Shown: positions 34,519 to 43,257 of the stretch, piece after piece
Numbering within the stretch: the first letter of the stretch is position 1
Layout of the letters: each line of letters opens with the position of its first letter
Source of the DNA: Geminicoccaceae bacterium
GTDB taxonomy: Bacteria; Pseudomonadota; Alphaproteobacteria; Geminicoccales; Geminicoccaceae
DNA: 47,699 bases
Direction: 5' to 3'
Assembly: GCA_007694015.1 (NCBI GenBank)
Contig: RECO01000169.1
Coordinates: forward strand, 1 to 47,699
Position numbers and translations under genes: made by a program
The notes under the pieces: generated by a model
What the model saw: the letters and a program-made list of their open reading frames with translations, nothing else
Database searches by the model: none
Told to the model about the DNA's origin: nothing

Positions 34519-37455
34519 CTAGCCGCGCCGCGGCTCGGGCGGCAGCGTGGTGGCGAGGCGGACCAGCTCGGCGAGTGAGGCAGCCTTCGTCTTTTCCATG
34601 ATGCGTGCGCGGTGGTTTTCGACCGTGCGCGGGCTGATGCCGAGGGCGGCGGCGACGTCCTTGTTGGAGGCGCCGGCCACCAAATGCCGGAGCACGTCGT
34701 GCTCGCGCGGCGTCAGATCGGCGAAGCGGTGGTGCGCGACGAGAACGTCGTCCTCCCGGCGTCGGCGATGGCGTTGCTCGTGCAACGCCAGCAGCACCGC
34801 CGTGCGCAACACGTCGTCGGCGACCGGCTTGGCCAGCACGTCGAGGGCGCCGGCGCGCATCGCCGCCACCGCCAGCCCAACGTCGCCCGGCTCCAGCACG
34901 ACGATTTGCGGCGCGTCGAAGCGGCGCTGCCCCTCCTCCATCCGGTCCAGCATGGCGTCCCGCGACAGCGAGCCGAGGTCGAGGATCAAGCAGACGGGTG
35001 CCCCCGTCGCATCGAGGAGGTCGACCTCACCAGCCGTCGCTACCGCATGGCCGGCACGGCGCAGGACATCGGCCCAGCCGGCGCGCGCGTCCGGCTCGGC
35101 GGTGACGACGCCGACGAACTTGGCGGCGGCGGTCCAGCGCGCCGGCGGCTCTGCCAGCGCCAGGGCGTGATCCGCCCCGGCCGGTGCGATCAGCTCGGCG
35201 GCAAGGTCGAGGAGGGCGTCGGCCGTCACCGGCTTGCGCAGCAGGTGGATCGCCTCCGCGAGCAGCTCGTCGCCCCATGTCGGCGCGACTTGGCTGGTGA
35301 GGACGACGGTGGGGATCGGCCCGGCAAAGCAGGTGTGGAGGCTGCGCACCACGCGCAACACCTGGGTGATGGGGGCGGCGTCGTCGTCGATCACCAGGAG
35401 GTCGGGCCGCCGGCCGTGCCCCGCGAACTCCGCGATCGCCGCGCTGGCCGTCCGCGCCTGGCGAACGTCGAACTCCTCCAGCGAAAACAGCTGGTGAACG
35501 AGTTCGCTGGAAGCCGCCTCGTCGCTGATCACGAGGACGAACCGGTTCTGGCCCAAGCCCTGCGGCGCGGCCCGCTCGGCCGACGCTGCGGGGGCCGACC
35601 GGACCGTGCTGCGCGGCAGCCGGATGGCGAAGGTGGCGTTGCCGCCGAGCGCGAGGGTGACCTCCAGTTGGTGCCCCGGCAATTGGGTCAGCGGCCGGAC
35701 CACGTCCAAGCCGAAGCTCTGCCCGCGCGGCGCGCCCTCGTCCGCAATCTTCAGCTGTTCGGCCATGAAACGCAGCTGTTCCAGCGAAACGTCCGCGCGC
35801 GCGGTGGCGACGACGAGCCGGACGTCGTCGCCGCGCCGGCGGCAACCCACCAGGACCCGCCCGATGCCGGCCTGGCGGATCGCCTTTGCCACCAGCTCGC
35901 TCAGCAACAGCCCCAACAGCGTCCGGTCGGTGCGCACCGCCAACTTGGTCGCAACCACCCGCAATTCGTGGCCGTGGCGCGCCGCCTCGTCGGCAAAGCG
36001 GGTCTGGATATCGTCGAGCAGGGGCTGGACCCGTAAGGTTTCGAGGCGGGCTTCGACCGGCAACGCATCCATGCGGCCGACGTCCAAGAGCAGCTCGAAC
36101 ACGCCCGACACCGTCTCCAGGACGCCACCGAGCGTCGCCAGCACGTCGCGCGCCGCCGCATCGGTCACCCGCCGCGCCAGCACGCCGTGGAGCAGCCGCA
36201 GCGTTTGCAAGGGCCGTTGCAGGTCACGCCCGGCGGCGGCGATGAGCCGCGACTTGATCGCGCCCGCTTCTCGGGCATCGTCGCGTTCGAGACTTAGCCT
36301 GCGGTCGCGGTCGCGCTGCCGGCTGACGTCGAGACCGACCAAAAACACAGCTGCGATGCAGCCCGCCGCGTCGCGCTCGGCGACGGCGTGCCACGCAAGG
36401 ACGTGCCGCTCGCCATGGCGACCTATCAGGGGACGCTCGAACTGTGCCGGTTGCGGCAGCCGTTCATGGGCGATCGCTTCCTCGAAGCGCGCCCGCAGGC
36501 GTCCGTCGGCCAGCAGCTCGTAGCCGTTCTCCTGCAAAAGGTCGCTGTTGACCCGGCCCAACAGGGTCCGCGTGCGCTGGTTGGCGAAGCGCAGGCGGCC
36601 CGTTCGATCCAGCATGACGCAGGCCATGGGCAATCGGTCGAGCACCGCCCAGGGCCGCTCCTCGATCGAGACCGGTGTTGGCGTCACCGCGTCGAGCAAG
36701 AGCAGGGGGCGGCGCGCCTCGAGACGTCGCACGGTGACCACACCGTCGTGCGTGTGGCCGTCCATGGCGGCAGCGGTGAAGGGGGCGCCGAGGCTCGGCA
36801 GCTCGCCACGCGTCAACGCCGAGAGCCCGCCCGGACCCAAGGCGCTGGCAAAGATCCCGTCCGCGACCTGGCTCAGGTGGAGGCCGGCGAGTGACGTGGC
36901 CGGTGTTGCGGCCAGGACGCCGAAGGCCGGGCTGGCTGCCAATACCCTGCAGTCGCCATCGAGCAGCGCCACGGCACCCGGCGCATGGGTCACCACTTCG
37001 CACAGACTGGCCTCCAATGCGCGAATCTCGGCATGCAGGCGCTCGCGCTCGCCCGCGCGCACGAAGGTGAGCAGGAGGCGGGCGCCGTCCTTGCCGTCGC
37101 TCGGCCGATTTTCTCCGGTCACCTGCCAGGGGGTGCCGTCCAGCGTCACGACTTCGCTCCGCAGCGGCGTCGTCGCCCCGGGCAAAGCCTCGATGGCGCG
37201 GGCGAAGGCGGTCGCATCGAACCGCCACGGCAACTCCTTGCAGGGGGTGCCGTTGGTCGCGGCCGCCTCGAGCAGGAGGTCGATCTCGCCCTTGGCCTCG
37301 ACGACGTGCAGCCCGTCGTCGAGGACGAGGGTGACCGAGACGGGCTCTTCGCCGCGCGGCGGGCCTGCCGACGACGGCGCCCGTGCCGTCGCTGCGACCG
37401 CTTCCTTACGCACCGGACCTGTTTCCACCAGAAGCCCCGAGTACGACTTTTCCAT
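34519..37455 (-). CDS. PAS / degenerate histidine kinase / two receiver domains / LuxR-type regulator
   Basis: The 978-residue soluble protein has two PAS-like domains (about 135-250 and 270-385) and a kinase-like region (about 400-620). Two receiver domains (about 638-755 and 780-895) and a C-terminal LuxR helix-turn-helix (about 912-966, LTPREHDVLRHLVAGASNKDVA) follow. The dimerisation block reads AAAGRDLQRPLQTLRLL, with Arg near residue 410 where relatives have the phosphoacceptor His. The N-box (LLSELVAKAI) lacks its Asn. Receiver 1 keeps the Asp (VIDDD, near 690) and Lys (RKP); receiver 2 keeps Asp in LILDLG and Lys in AKPV. A sensor and a FixJ-like output are thus fused in one chain with a probably inactive kinase. 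It would bind DNA; targets are unknown. Confidence 0.82.
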   Translation of the reverse strand: MEKSYSGLLVETGPVRKEAVAATARAPSSAGPPRGEEPVSVTLVLDDGLHVVEAKGEIDLLLEAAATNGTPCKELPWRFDATAFARAIEALPGATTPLRSEVVTLDGTPWQVTGENRPSDGKDGARLLLTFVRAGERERLHAEIRALEASLCEVVTHAPGAVALLDGDCRVLAASPAFGVLAATPATSLAGLHLSQVADGIFASALGPGGLSALTRGELPSLGAPFTAAAMDGHTHDGVVTVRRLEARRPLLLLDAVTPTPVSIEERPWAVLDRLPMACVMLDRTGRLRFANQRTRTLLGRVNSDLLQENGYELLADGRLRARFEEAIAHERLPQPAQFERPLIGRHGERHVLAWHAVAERDAAGCIAAVFLVGLDVSRQRDRDRRLSLERDDAREAGAIKSRLIAAAGRDLQRPLQTLRLLHGVLARRVTDAAARDVLATLGGVLETVSGVFELLLDVGRMDALPVEARLETLRVQPLLDDIQTRFADEAARHGHELRVVATKLAVRTDRTLLGLLLSELVAKAIRQAGIGRVLVGCRRRGDDVRLVVATARADVSLEQLRFMAEQLKIADEGAPRGQSFGLDVVRPLTQLPGHQLEVTLALGGNATFAIRLPRSTVRSAPAASAERAAPQGLGQNRFVLVISDEAASSELVHQLFSLEEFDVRQARTASAAIAEFAGHGRRPDLLVIDDDAAPITQVLRVVRSLHTCFAGPIPTVVLTSQVAPTWGDELLAEAIHLLRKPVTADALLDLAAELIAPAGADHALALAEPPARWTAAAKFVGVVTAEPDARAGWADVLRRAGHAVATAGEVDLLDATGAPVCLILDLGSLSRDAMLDRMEEGQRRFDAPQIVVLEPGDVGLAVAAMRAGALDVLAKPVADDVLRTAVLLALHEQRHRRRREDDVLVAHHRFADLTPREHDVLRHLVAGASNKDVAAALGISPRTVENHRARIMEKTKAASLAELVRLATTLPPEPRRG

Positions 37456-37735
37456 GATGAAAAATCATCCTTTGGTCGAGTGCATGGGTCGGTCGCTGCG
37501 TCCGCGCCATGCCGGCGTGCCGCCGCTGCTCTCCCCTCGGCCGAGTTTTGCCGCGGGCAACCATAGGAAAGGCGAAGCCCACAAGAACAGGGCCGGAATC
37601 TACGGCATTACGAAGAAATCACAACTGCGTAGAACCACGCATGTGTCCTGCCGGATTTTGCCGGCCGCCCGATTGCCGCACACCAAGGCTCCCAAGATGA
37701 TTTCTGCCCAAAGTGGTTTTTGCGGAGGATGCGGC

Positions 37736-38338
37736 ATGGCCGGCAACGGTGCGGCAAAAGAATTGGTCTTGAACGTGATGCGAACCGACGTCGTCACCGT
37801 CGATGTCAAGGCGCCGCTCAACATTGCCGCAGCGCTCATGCACCGCCATGGCGTGCGGTGCTTGCCGGTGACGGAAAAGGGTGCACCGGTGGGCATGTTG
37901 ACCGACCGCGACCTGGTCGTGCGCGCCCTCGCCCTCGGCAGCAACGTCAGCCGCTGGCGCGTTGGCGACGTCATGTCGGTCGGGCTGATCTCGATCTCGC
38001 CCGAGCAAACGGTGGAAGACGCAGAGCGGCTGATGCGCGCCGGCGGGGTGCGCTGGCTGGTCGTGCTCGACGACGACTGGCAGCTCGTCGGCCTGCTCGA
38101 CGAACACGACCTGTTCGGCGCCGCGGGCGAGCGCCGGCCCGACCGCCACGTGGTGTTCTCGCGCCGGGTCATCGATTCGCGGGGGCGCCCCCACGAAGTC
38201 GAAATCGCCAAGGTCTACGTGTCGGCCGGCGTGCCGGAGAACTTCGTCGGTCAGGCCGCGATCGAGCGCTTTCAGCGTGCGCGCGGTGGCGCGCTCTGGG
38301 AGACGGCGGCCGACGGCTTCGAAGTACGCCGCGGCTAG
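37736..38338 (+). CDS. CBS-pair protein with extra C-terminal region
   Basis: The 200-residue protein has two CBS domains: VMRTDVVTVDVKAPLNIAAALM to PVGMLTDRDLVVRALA, and DVMSVGLISISPEQTVEDAERLM to LVGLLDEHDLFGAA. A further 65 residues (VVFSRRVIDSRGRPHEVEIAKVY) belong to no family I know. ATG 37736 has GGAGG 7 bases upstream; an in-frame ATG at 37697 would add a Cys-rich N-terminus (SGFCGGCGMAG). The 280-base gap to the divergent sensor gene holds no gene; it is comparatively AT-rich around 37570-37640. No clear promoter was found. Confidence 0.85.
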   Translation: MAGNGAAKELVLNVMRTDVVTVDVKAPLNIAAALMHRHGVRCLPVTEKGAPVGMLTDRDLVVRALALGSNVSRWRVGDVMSVGLISISPEQTVEDAERLMRAGGVRWLVVLDDDWQLVGLLDEHDLFGAAGERRPDRHVVFSRRVIDSRGRPHEVEIAKVYVSAGVPENFVGQAAIERFQRARGGALWETAADGFEVRRG

Positions 38339-38368
38339 CGCGTTTGCCGAAATGCTCGACCTGCCCGC

Positions 38369-38407
38369 ACCCCGCCCTTCGGGGTTCACACGCTGCTTTG
38401 CAGCGTG
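38369..38407. repeat. Double hairpin before the ferritin-like gene
   Basis: ACCCCG-ccctt-CGGGGT (38369-38385) and CACGCTGC-TTT-GCAGCGTG (38389-38407) are two adjacent perfect hairpins. They lie 31 bases after the CBS stop. They may terminate the CBS transcript or form part of a larger intergenic repeat with the motif at 38445. Confidence 0.55.
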
Positions 38408-38444
38408 GGGTGGCTGGGCGAGGGTGCGGGACGGGCGACGTTCG

Positions 38445-38464
38445 ACCTCACCGGAAAACGCTCC
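38445..38464 (-). repeat. Diverged copy of the GCGTTTCCCGGTTAGGT repeat
   Basis: On the minus strand this reads GGAGCGTTTTCCGGTGAGGT, matching 17 of 20 positions of the window-end copies. It lies 37-56 bases before the ATG at 38501, next to the double hairpin, so hairpins and this motif may be one composite intergenic element. Confidence 0.5.
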
Positions 38465-38500
38465 AATCCCGCCCAACCCGATCCTGCGAAAGGACGCGTC

Positions 38501-39004
38501 ATGGTCACCATGATCGGCACGGAACTCGTGCTGCCGACGCTGGTCGAAGATTTTCTCCGCCTCGAAAGCGAAAGCCGCAGCGCGTGTCTGGTCGCCGCAG
38601 GCTTGGTGGCGAGCCCCGATGCGCGGGCGCTGTTGCACGAGACCTTGGCGGTGCACGAAGCGCATTTGGCTTGGCTGCGCAGCCTGGCCGAGGACTGCGG
38701 CGCCAACCTGCCCGCCGGCGGCACCGACTACGAAGCGTCGCGGGTCGGCGGCATCCGCCTCGCCCACGAGCTGCACGAGGTCGGCCACGACCAGGCGGTG
38801 CTTGCCGCGGTGGCCAGCGCCGAGGTCGATGCCGTCCTGGCGTACCAACGCATTCTGGGCGGCACGGCGTTGTCGGCCGTACTGCGGCCGGCATTCGAAC
38901 GGGCACGGGGCGAACTCGCCCGCCAAGCCCGTCTGCTCGAGGAAGCGTCGCGTCCGAACGGGCCATCGAACCGCCCGTGCTGGCCCGCTCCGCCGGCCAG
39001 CTGA
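38501..39004 (+). CDS. Ferritin-like (DUF2383-like) helical protein
   Basis: The 167-residue protein is almost entirely helical: PTLVEDFLRLESESRSACLVAA, ALLHETLAVHEAHLAWLRSL, DQAVLAAVASAEVDAVLAYQRIL and VLRPAFERARGELARQARLLEE. Helix order and length suggest a DUF2383-like or ferritin-like bundle. A metal site cannot be assigned, though His and Glu recur (HETLAVHEAH, ELHEVGHD). AAGGA lies 8 bases before the ATG. It sits 28 bases upstream of the sigma factor gene and is probably co-transcribed with it. Confidence 0.5.
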   Translation: MVTMIGTELVLPTLVEDFLRLESESRSACLVAAGLVASPDARALLHETLAVHEAHLAWLRSLAEDCGANLPAGGTDYEASRVGGIRLAHELHEVGHDQAVLAAVASAEVDAVLAYQRILGGTALSAVLRPAFERARGELARQARLLEEASRPNGPSNRPCWPAPPAS

Positions 39005-39032
39005 CGCGCCGAGGGACACCAGGAGAAGATCA

Positions 39033-39581
39033 TTGGATCGCTTCGAGACCGATTTGGTCGCGCGTTTGCCGCAATTGCGCGCCTTTGCCCGCCACCTCGC
39101 CACCCGCGACCACCACCTGGCCGAGGATCTGGTGCAGGAGGCGTGCGTCAACGCCTTGCGGGCGCGCACCCAGTTCACGCCGGGCACCAACATGGATGCG
39201 TGGCTGTTCACCATCATGCGCAACTGCTTTCGCAACGTCCTCAAACGCGCGTCGACGCGGCTGGAGGAAGGCAACGACGAACTCGATCGCTTCACCCACG
39301 GCACCGTGCCGCAGTTCGGCCATCTGGAGTTCATGGCGCTGCGCCAGGCCTTCGCCCGCCTCTCCGCCGAGCATCGCGAGGTGCTGCTGCTCGCCGTCTT
39401 GGGCCTGCTCAGTTACCAGGAGATGGCGGATCGCTGCGGCTGCGAAGTCGGCACCGTCAAGAGCCGCGTCAGCCGGGCGCGCGAAAAGCTGCGCCACGCC
39501 CTTGACGGCGAACCGCAAGCGCACTGGTCGGCCCGGTCATCCCAGCCGGTGGCGGCATCGGCGGCCGCAAGCGGGGGGTGA
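39033..39581 (+). CDS. ECF sigma factor, EcfG-like (general stress response)
   Basis: The 182-residue protein has region 2 (LPQLRAFARHLATRDHHLAEDLVQEACVNAL, then GTNMDAWLFTIMRN) and region 4 (FARLSAEHREVLLLAVLG, LSYQEMADRCGCEVGTVKSRVSRAREKL). The linker with GHLEFMALRQAF and the GTNM-AWLFTI motif match the EcfG (ECF15) group that runs the general stress response with NepR and PhyR. Neither partner gene is in the window, so this may be a secondary EcfG. Start is TTG 39033 with AGGAG 7 bases upstream. Its stop overlaps the next gene as GTGA. A Ser/Ala-rich C-terminal tail of about 20 residues is unusual. Confidence 0.85.
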   Translation: MDRFETDLVARLPQLRAFARHLATRDHHLAEDLVQEACVNALRARTQFTPGTNMDAWLFTIMRNCFRNVLKRASTRLEEGNDELDRFTHGTVPQFGHLEFMALRQAFARLSAEHREVLLLAVLGLLSYQEMADRCGCEVGTVKSRVSRAREKLRHALDGEPQAHWSARSSQPVAASAAASGG

Positions 39582-41077
39582 ACGTGTCGGCGTTTTACCG
39601 GGCCTACACCCAACCGGATTTTACGCCCCACGAGCGCGAGCGGGTGGAGATCCGCTTCGCCGGCCTGCATTGGCGGGCCGACCGCGTCATTCAGGCGGTG
39701 TTCGAGAATCAGGGCTACCGGGCAGCGCCGATGCCGGCGGCGACCAGGGACGACCTGATGGCCGGCCGCGAACTCGCCGACATCGGCCAATGCTGTCCGG
39801 CGAGCTTCGTCACCGGCTGTCTCGCCAACTTCCTGCGCCGCGAGGCGGCCCGCCTCGGCGCCGACGAGGTCAAGCGCCGCTACGTCTACGTCAGCATCGG
39901 CTCCTGCGGCCCGTGCCGCTTCGGGCAGTACCATCAAGGCTACGAACTCGCGCTGCGCCACCTCGGCATGGAGGGCATGCGGCTCCTGCTCCTGGATCAG
40001 TCGCGCCTGGAACAGGCCGGGGGCGGTGGTCTCGAGGTGAACCTGCAACTCAGCCTCGGCGTGGTCTGGGCGATCCTCTGCACCGACGCGCTGCAGAGCC
40101 TCGAATACCGCACGCGGCCCTACGAGACCACGCCCGGTGCGACGGATCGGGCCGCCGCCGATGGCGTGGCACTGCTCTGCGAAGCCTTTCGGCAACGGCC
40201 GCGCCATGGCGGCAAGTGGAGCGCGCTCGCCTGGCACCTGACGACGCGCCATTTCGTCCGGGCGCTGCAGCTTGTGGCAAGGCGCTTCGACGAGGTCGAG
40301 GTCGACCGGCTCGTGCCGAAGCCCGTCGTCAAGATCACCGGTGAATTCTACCTGCAAACGGTCGAGGGGCCGGCCAACTACGACATCCATCGCTGGCTCG
40401 AAGCCGAGGGCGCCGAAGTCTATCCGGCGGCGATCGCGGTCTGGCTCGATTATCTCCTGCGCGTCAGCATCCAGAACCTCCAGGCCAGGGTCGCGGTCGA
40501 TCGCCACGCCAGGGCCAAGCTTGCCGTGGCGAAGGTGCTGCAGCGGCTGTTGCGGTGGACCTTCGAGCGGATGCGCCGGGCCCTCGACGGCGTGCCGCAC
40601 GCGTTGCCCGAGCAAGCCGAACTCCGCGCGCTGGCAGCGCCCTATTATCACCACCGGCTGGCCGGCGGCGAGGGCGACATGCTGGTGGGCAAGGCCTTGT
40701 GGACGAAGCGGCACCGCGCGGCCCACATGATCTGCGAGCTGTCGCCCTATTCGTGCCTGCCCAACACCATGAGCGTCGGCGCCATGGCGGGCGTCCTCGG
40801 CAAACATCCCGACCTGCTCTACGCGCCCTTGGAGGTGAAGGGCGACGCCGAGGTGCATGCCCTGTCGCGCTGCCAGATGATCCTCACCGAGGCCAAGAAA
40901 CGCGCCCAGGAAGAATTCGACGCCGCACTCGCCCGCACCGGTCTCGACCTCGCAGAGGCACGGCGGCGCCAGGCGGCGCGCCCGGCCCTGCGCCGGGCAA
41001 CCACCGCCATTCCGCATCGGGACGTGGTCGGCACCGGCGCCAACACGGTCCTCCATCTGGCGGCGGGGCGGGCATGA
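39578..41077 (+). CDS. COG3581-type component of a split 2-hydroxyacyl-CoA dehydratase activase system
   Basis: The 499-residue protein matches the C-terminal part of the very large fused activase proteins of anaerobes. Hallmarks are DIGQCCPASFVTGCLANFL and SIGSCGPCRFGQYHQGYELA (the GPCRFGQY block), ITGEFYLQTVEGPANYDIHRWLE and ELSPYSCLPNTMSVGAM. Several Cys (CC, GSCGPC, YSC) are likely iron-sulfur ligands. The COG3581 group is uncharacterised; a dehydratase-like or electron-accepting role is inferred from the partner ATPases. Start is GTG 39578, overlapping the sigma stop; GTG 39584 is possible. The stop overlaps the next start as ATGA. Confidence 0.82.
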   Translation: MNVSAFYRAYTQPDFTPHERERVEIRFAGLHWRADRVIQAVFENQGYRAAPMPAATRDDLMAGRELADIGQCCPASFVTGCLANFLRREAARLGADEVKRRYVYVSIGSCGPCRFGQYHQGYELALRHLGMEGMRLLLLDQSRLEQAGGGGLEVNLQLSLGVVWAILCTDALQSLEYRTRPYETTPGATDRAAADGVALLCEAFRQRPRHGGKWSALAWHLTTRHFVRALQLVARRFDEVEVDRLVPKPVVKITGEFYLQTVEGPANYDIHRWLEAEGAEVYPAAIAVWLDYLLRVSIQNLQARVAVDRHARAKLAVAKVLQRLLRWTFERMRRALDGVPHALPEQAELRALAAPYYHHRLAGGEGDMLVGKALWTKRHRAAHMICELSPYSCLPNTMSVGAMAGVLGKHPDLLYAPLEVKGDAEVHALSRCQMILTEAKKRAQEEFDAALARTGLDLAEARRRQAARPALRRATTAIPHRDVVGTGANTVLHLAAGRA

Positions 41078-43257
41078 CGCGGCTGGTCGGCGTCGACGTG
41101 GGCTCGACCACCGTCAAGGCGGTGCTGGTCGCGGACGGGGCCGTGCGCTGGCAGGACTATCAGCGCCATGGCACGCGGCAGGCGGAGAAGGTGCTGTCGT
41201 TTCTGGAACGGATGGAGGCCGAGGCCGGGCTCGTCGCCGGCCGTGACCGCATCTTCCTGACGGGCTCCGGCGCTGGCCCGCTGGCACCCCTGCTCGGTGC
41301 CAAGATGGTCCAGGAGGTGGTCGCCGTGGCGGCCGCGGTGGAGCGGCTCCACCCGGACGTTCGCTTCGTCTCCGAAATCGGCGGCGAAGACATGAAAACG
41401 GTGTTCTTCACCGAGGCGGGCGCGCGGCGCGGCAAGCAGGTGTACATGCAGGCGGCCTGCAGCGGCGGCACGGGAACCTTCGTCGAACGGATCGCCAAGA
41501 AGCTCGGCGTCACGCCCGCCCAGCTCGCCGAAGCCGCCTATGCCGACGTCAGCCGACACGAAATCAGCGCCAAATGCGGGATCTTCGCCGAGGCCGACGC
41601 CAATAGCCTCGTCAAGGCCGGCGTCCCGGTCGAGGAGATCATCGCGAGCCTGTTCGAAGCCGTGGTCACCCAGAACCTGGCGACCTTGACGAAAGGCAAC
41701 ACGCCCTTGCCGACGGTGCTGCTGCTCGGCGGTCCCAATCGCTTTTTCAAGGGATTGCGCGAAGCGTGGCAGGCGCATCTCGCGAGGCTTTGGGAACAGC
41801 GTTCGATCACGCTGCCGGCCGGTGCCATGGTCGACGACCTCGTCCAGGTGCCACCGGCGGCCCTTTATTACGGCGCCCTCGGCTGTGTGGAGATCGCGCG
41901 CACGGAGCCGAGCGAGGTCGGCGGCTATTCGGGCCTCGAGCGGTTGCATTGGTGGATCGACGTCGGCCAGCACGAGGCCAAGGCCCGAGCGGGGGCCAAG
42001 GGGCTCGCGGGCGATGCAGAGGAACTGGAGCGCTTCTTGCGGGCCTATGCGGCCCCGCCGGCGCCGTCCTCGCTCGACCCCGAACCCGAGGCGACGGTGC
42101 CGCCCGGGCCGCGCACCAGGGAGCCCGTCGTCATCGGCTGCGATTTCGGCAGCACGACGGCGAAGGCGGTGGCGCTGTCGGCAGAGCGGCGCTTGCTCGG
42201 CAGCTGGTACGTCCCGTCCAAGGGCAATCCGATCGAGGATGCGAAGCTGCTGTTCGGGCGACTGCGCGAGGCTGGCTTCGAGGAGGTGGCTGGGCTTGCG
42301 CTCACCGGCTACGGCAAGGACCTCCTGCGCGACGTCCTGGGCGCCGACTTGACCGTGGTCGAGACGGTGGCGCACGCGCGCGCCGCACTCGAGCTCTACC
42401 CCGATGTGGACGTGATCTGCGACGTCGGCGGCACGGACGTGAAGATCATGATCCTCCGCCAGGGCACCGTCGCCGACTTTCGGCTCAACTCCCAATGCTC
42501 CTCCGGCAACGGGGCGTTCCTGCAAGGCGTCGCCGAACGTTACGCCGTCCCGCTGGAGGATTACGCGGCGCACGCCTTCAGGGCCCAGGCCATGCCCCAG
42601 CTCGCCATGGGCTGCGGGGTGTTCCTTCAGTCCGACATCGTCAACCAGCAGCGCAACGGCTGGTCGGCCGACGAGATCATGGCCGCGTTGGCCTCGGTTT
42701 TGCCGCTCAACGTCTGGGTCTATGCGGGCCAGTTGCGCAACCTCCAGGCCGCTGGCCGGCACTTCGTTCTGCAAGGCGGAACCCATCGCAACCTGGCGGT
42801 GGTCAAGGCGCAGGTCGACTTCATCGAGCGCCGGGTGCCGGACGCGCGGATCGTCATCCATCCCCATGCCGGCGAGGCCGGCGCCATCGGCGCAGCCCTT
42901 GCGGCCGACGAGGCGCGCCAAAGCGGAGTGGCCAGCCGCTTTCGCGGCTTTGCCGCGATCGAGGCGTTGCACTACCGCAGCACGACCAGTGCCCTGACGC
43001 GGTGCAGCTGGTGCACGGTGCAATGCCGCCGAACCTTCATCGACGTTGCAGTCGAAGGCGGCCCTGGGCGGCGCTGGAGCAAGGTGAAACTGGCGGAGGG
43101 CTGGGAGCGGGTGATCAGCGGCAATTCCTGTCCCAAGGGGCTGATCGAGGACAAGGACGAACTGCGGGTCGTGAAGTCGCGCTACGAGGAGACCAAACGT
43201 GCCCATCCCAACATTGGCGAACTGGTTCGCGCGGCTGCGTTCCGGGCCGTCCGGTGA
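41074..43257 (+). CDS. Double BcrAD/BadFG (HgdC-type) ATPase, acyl-CoA dehydratase activase
   Basis: The 727-residue protein holds two ASKHA-fold ATPase domains. Domain 1 (about 1-270) begins LVGVDVGSTTVKAVL and has AACSGGTGTFVERIAKKL and SAKCGIFAEADANSLV. Domain 2 (about 350-640) begins VVIGCDFGSTTAKAV and has NSQCSSGNGAFLQG and AMGCGVFLQSDIVNQQ. The Cys of each CGIF/CGVF block is where HgdC binds its bridging 4Fe-4S cluster. A tail with TRCSWCTVQCRRTF and GNSCPKG adds four or five more Cys, probably another cluster. HgdC-like proteins drive low-potential electron transfer with ATP. Here both cluster half-sites are in one chain. The ATG overlaps the COG3581 stop, and the end overlaps the next gene. 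Confidence 0.9.
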   Translation: MTRLVGVDVGSTTVKAVLVADGAVRWQDYQRHGTRQAEKVLSFLERMEAEAGLVAGRDRIFLTGSGAGPLAPLLGAKMVQEVVAVAAAVERLHPDVRFVSEIGGEDMKTVFFTEAGARRGKQVYMQAACSGGTGTFVERIAKKLGVTPAQLAEAAYADVSRHEISAKCGIFAEADANSLVKAGVPVEEIIASLFEAVVTQNLATLTKGNTPLPTVLLLGGPNRFFKGLREAWQAHLARLWEQRSITLPAGAMVDDLVQVPPAALYYGALGCVEIARTEPSEVGGYSGLERLHWWIDVGQHEAKARAGAKGLAGDAEELERFLRAYAAPPAPSSLDPEPEATVPPGPRTREPVVIGCDFGSTTAKAVALSAERRLLGSWYVPSKGNPIEDAKLLFGRLREAGFEEVAGLALTGYGKDLLRDVLGADLTVVETVAHARAALELYPDVDVICDVGGTDVKIMILRQGTVADFRLNSQCSSGNGAFLQGVAERYAVPLEDYAAHAFRAQAMPQLAMGCGVFLQSDIVNQQRNGWSADEIMAALASVLPLNVWVYAGQLRNLQAAGRHFVLQGGTHRNLAVVKAQVDFIERRVPDARIVIHPHAGEAGAIGAALAADEARQSGVASRFRGFAAIEALHYRSTTSALTRCSWCTVQCRRTFIDVAVEGGPGRRWSKVKLAEGWERVISGNSCPKGLIEDKDELRVVKSRYEETKRAHPNIGELVRAAAFRAVR

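Noticed and set aside
34318-34578. GTG-led frame of 86 codons overlapping the stop of the DUF2383-like gene as GTGA
   Set aside because: Spacing is suggestive, but the product is Arg/Ala/Pro-rich without a recognisable fold, and it runs 60 bases into the end of the convergent sensor gene. I could not support it.
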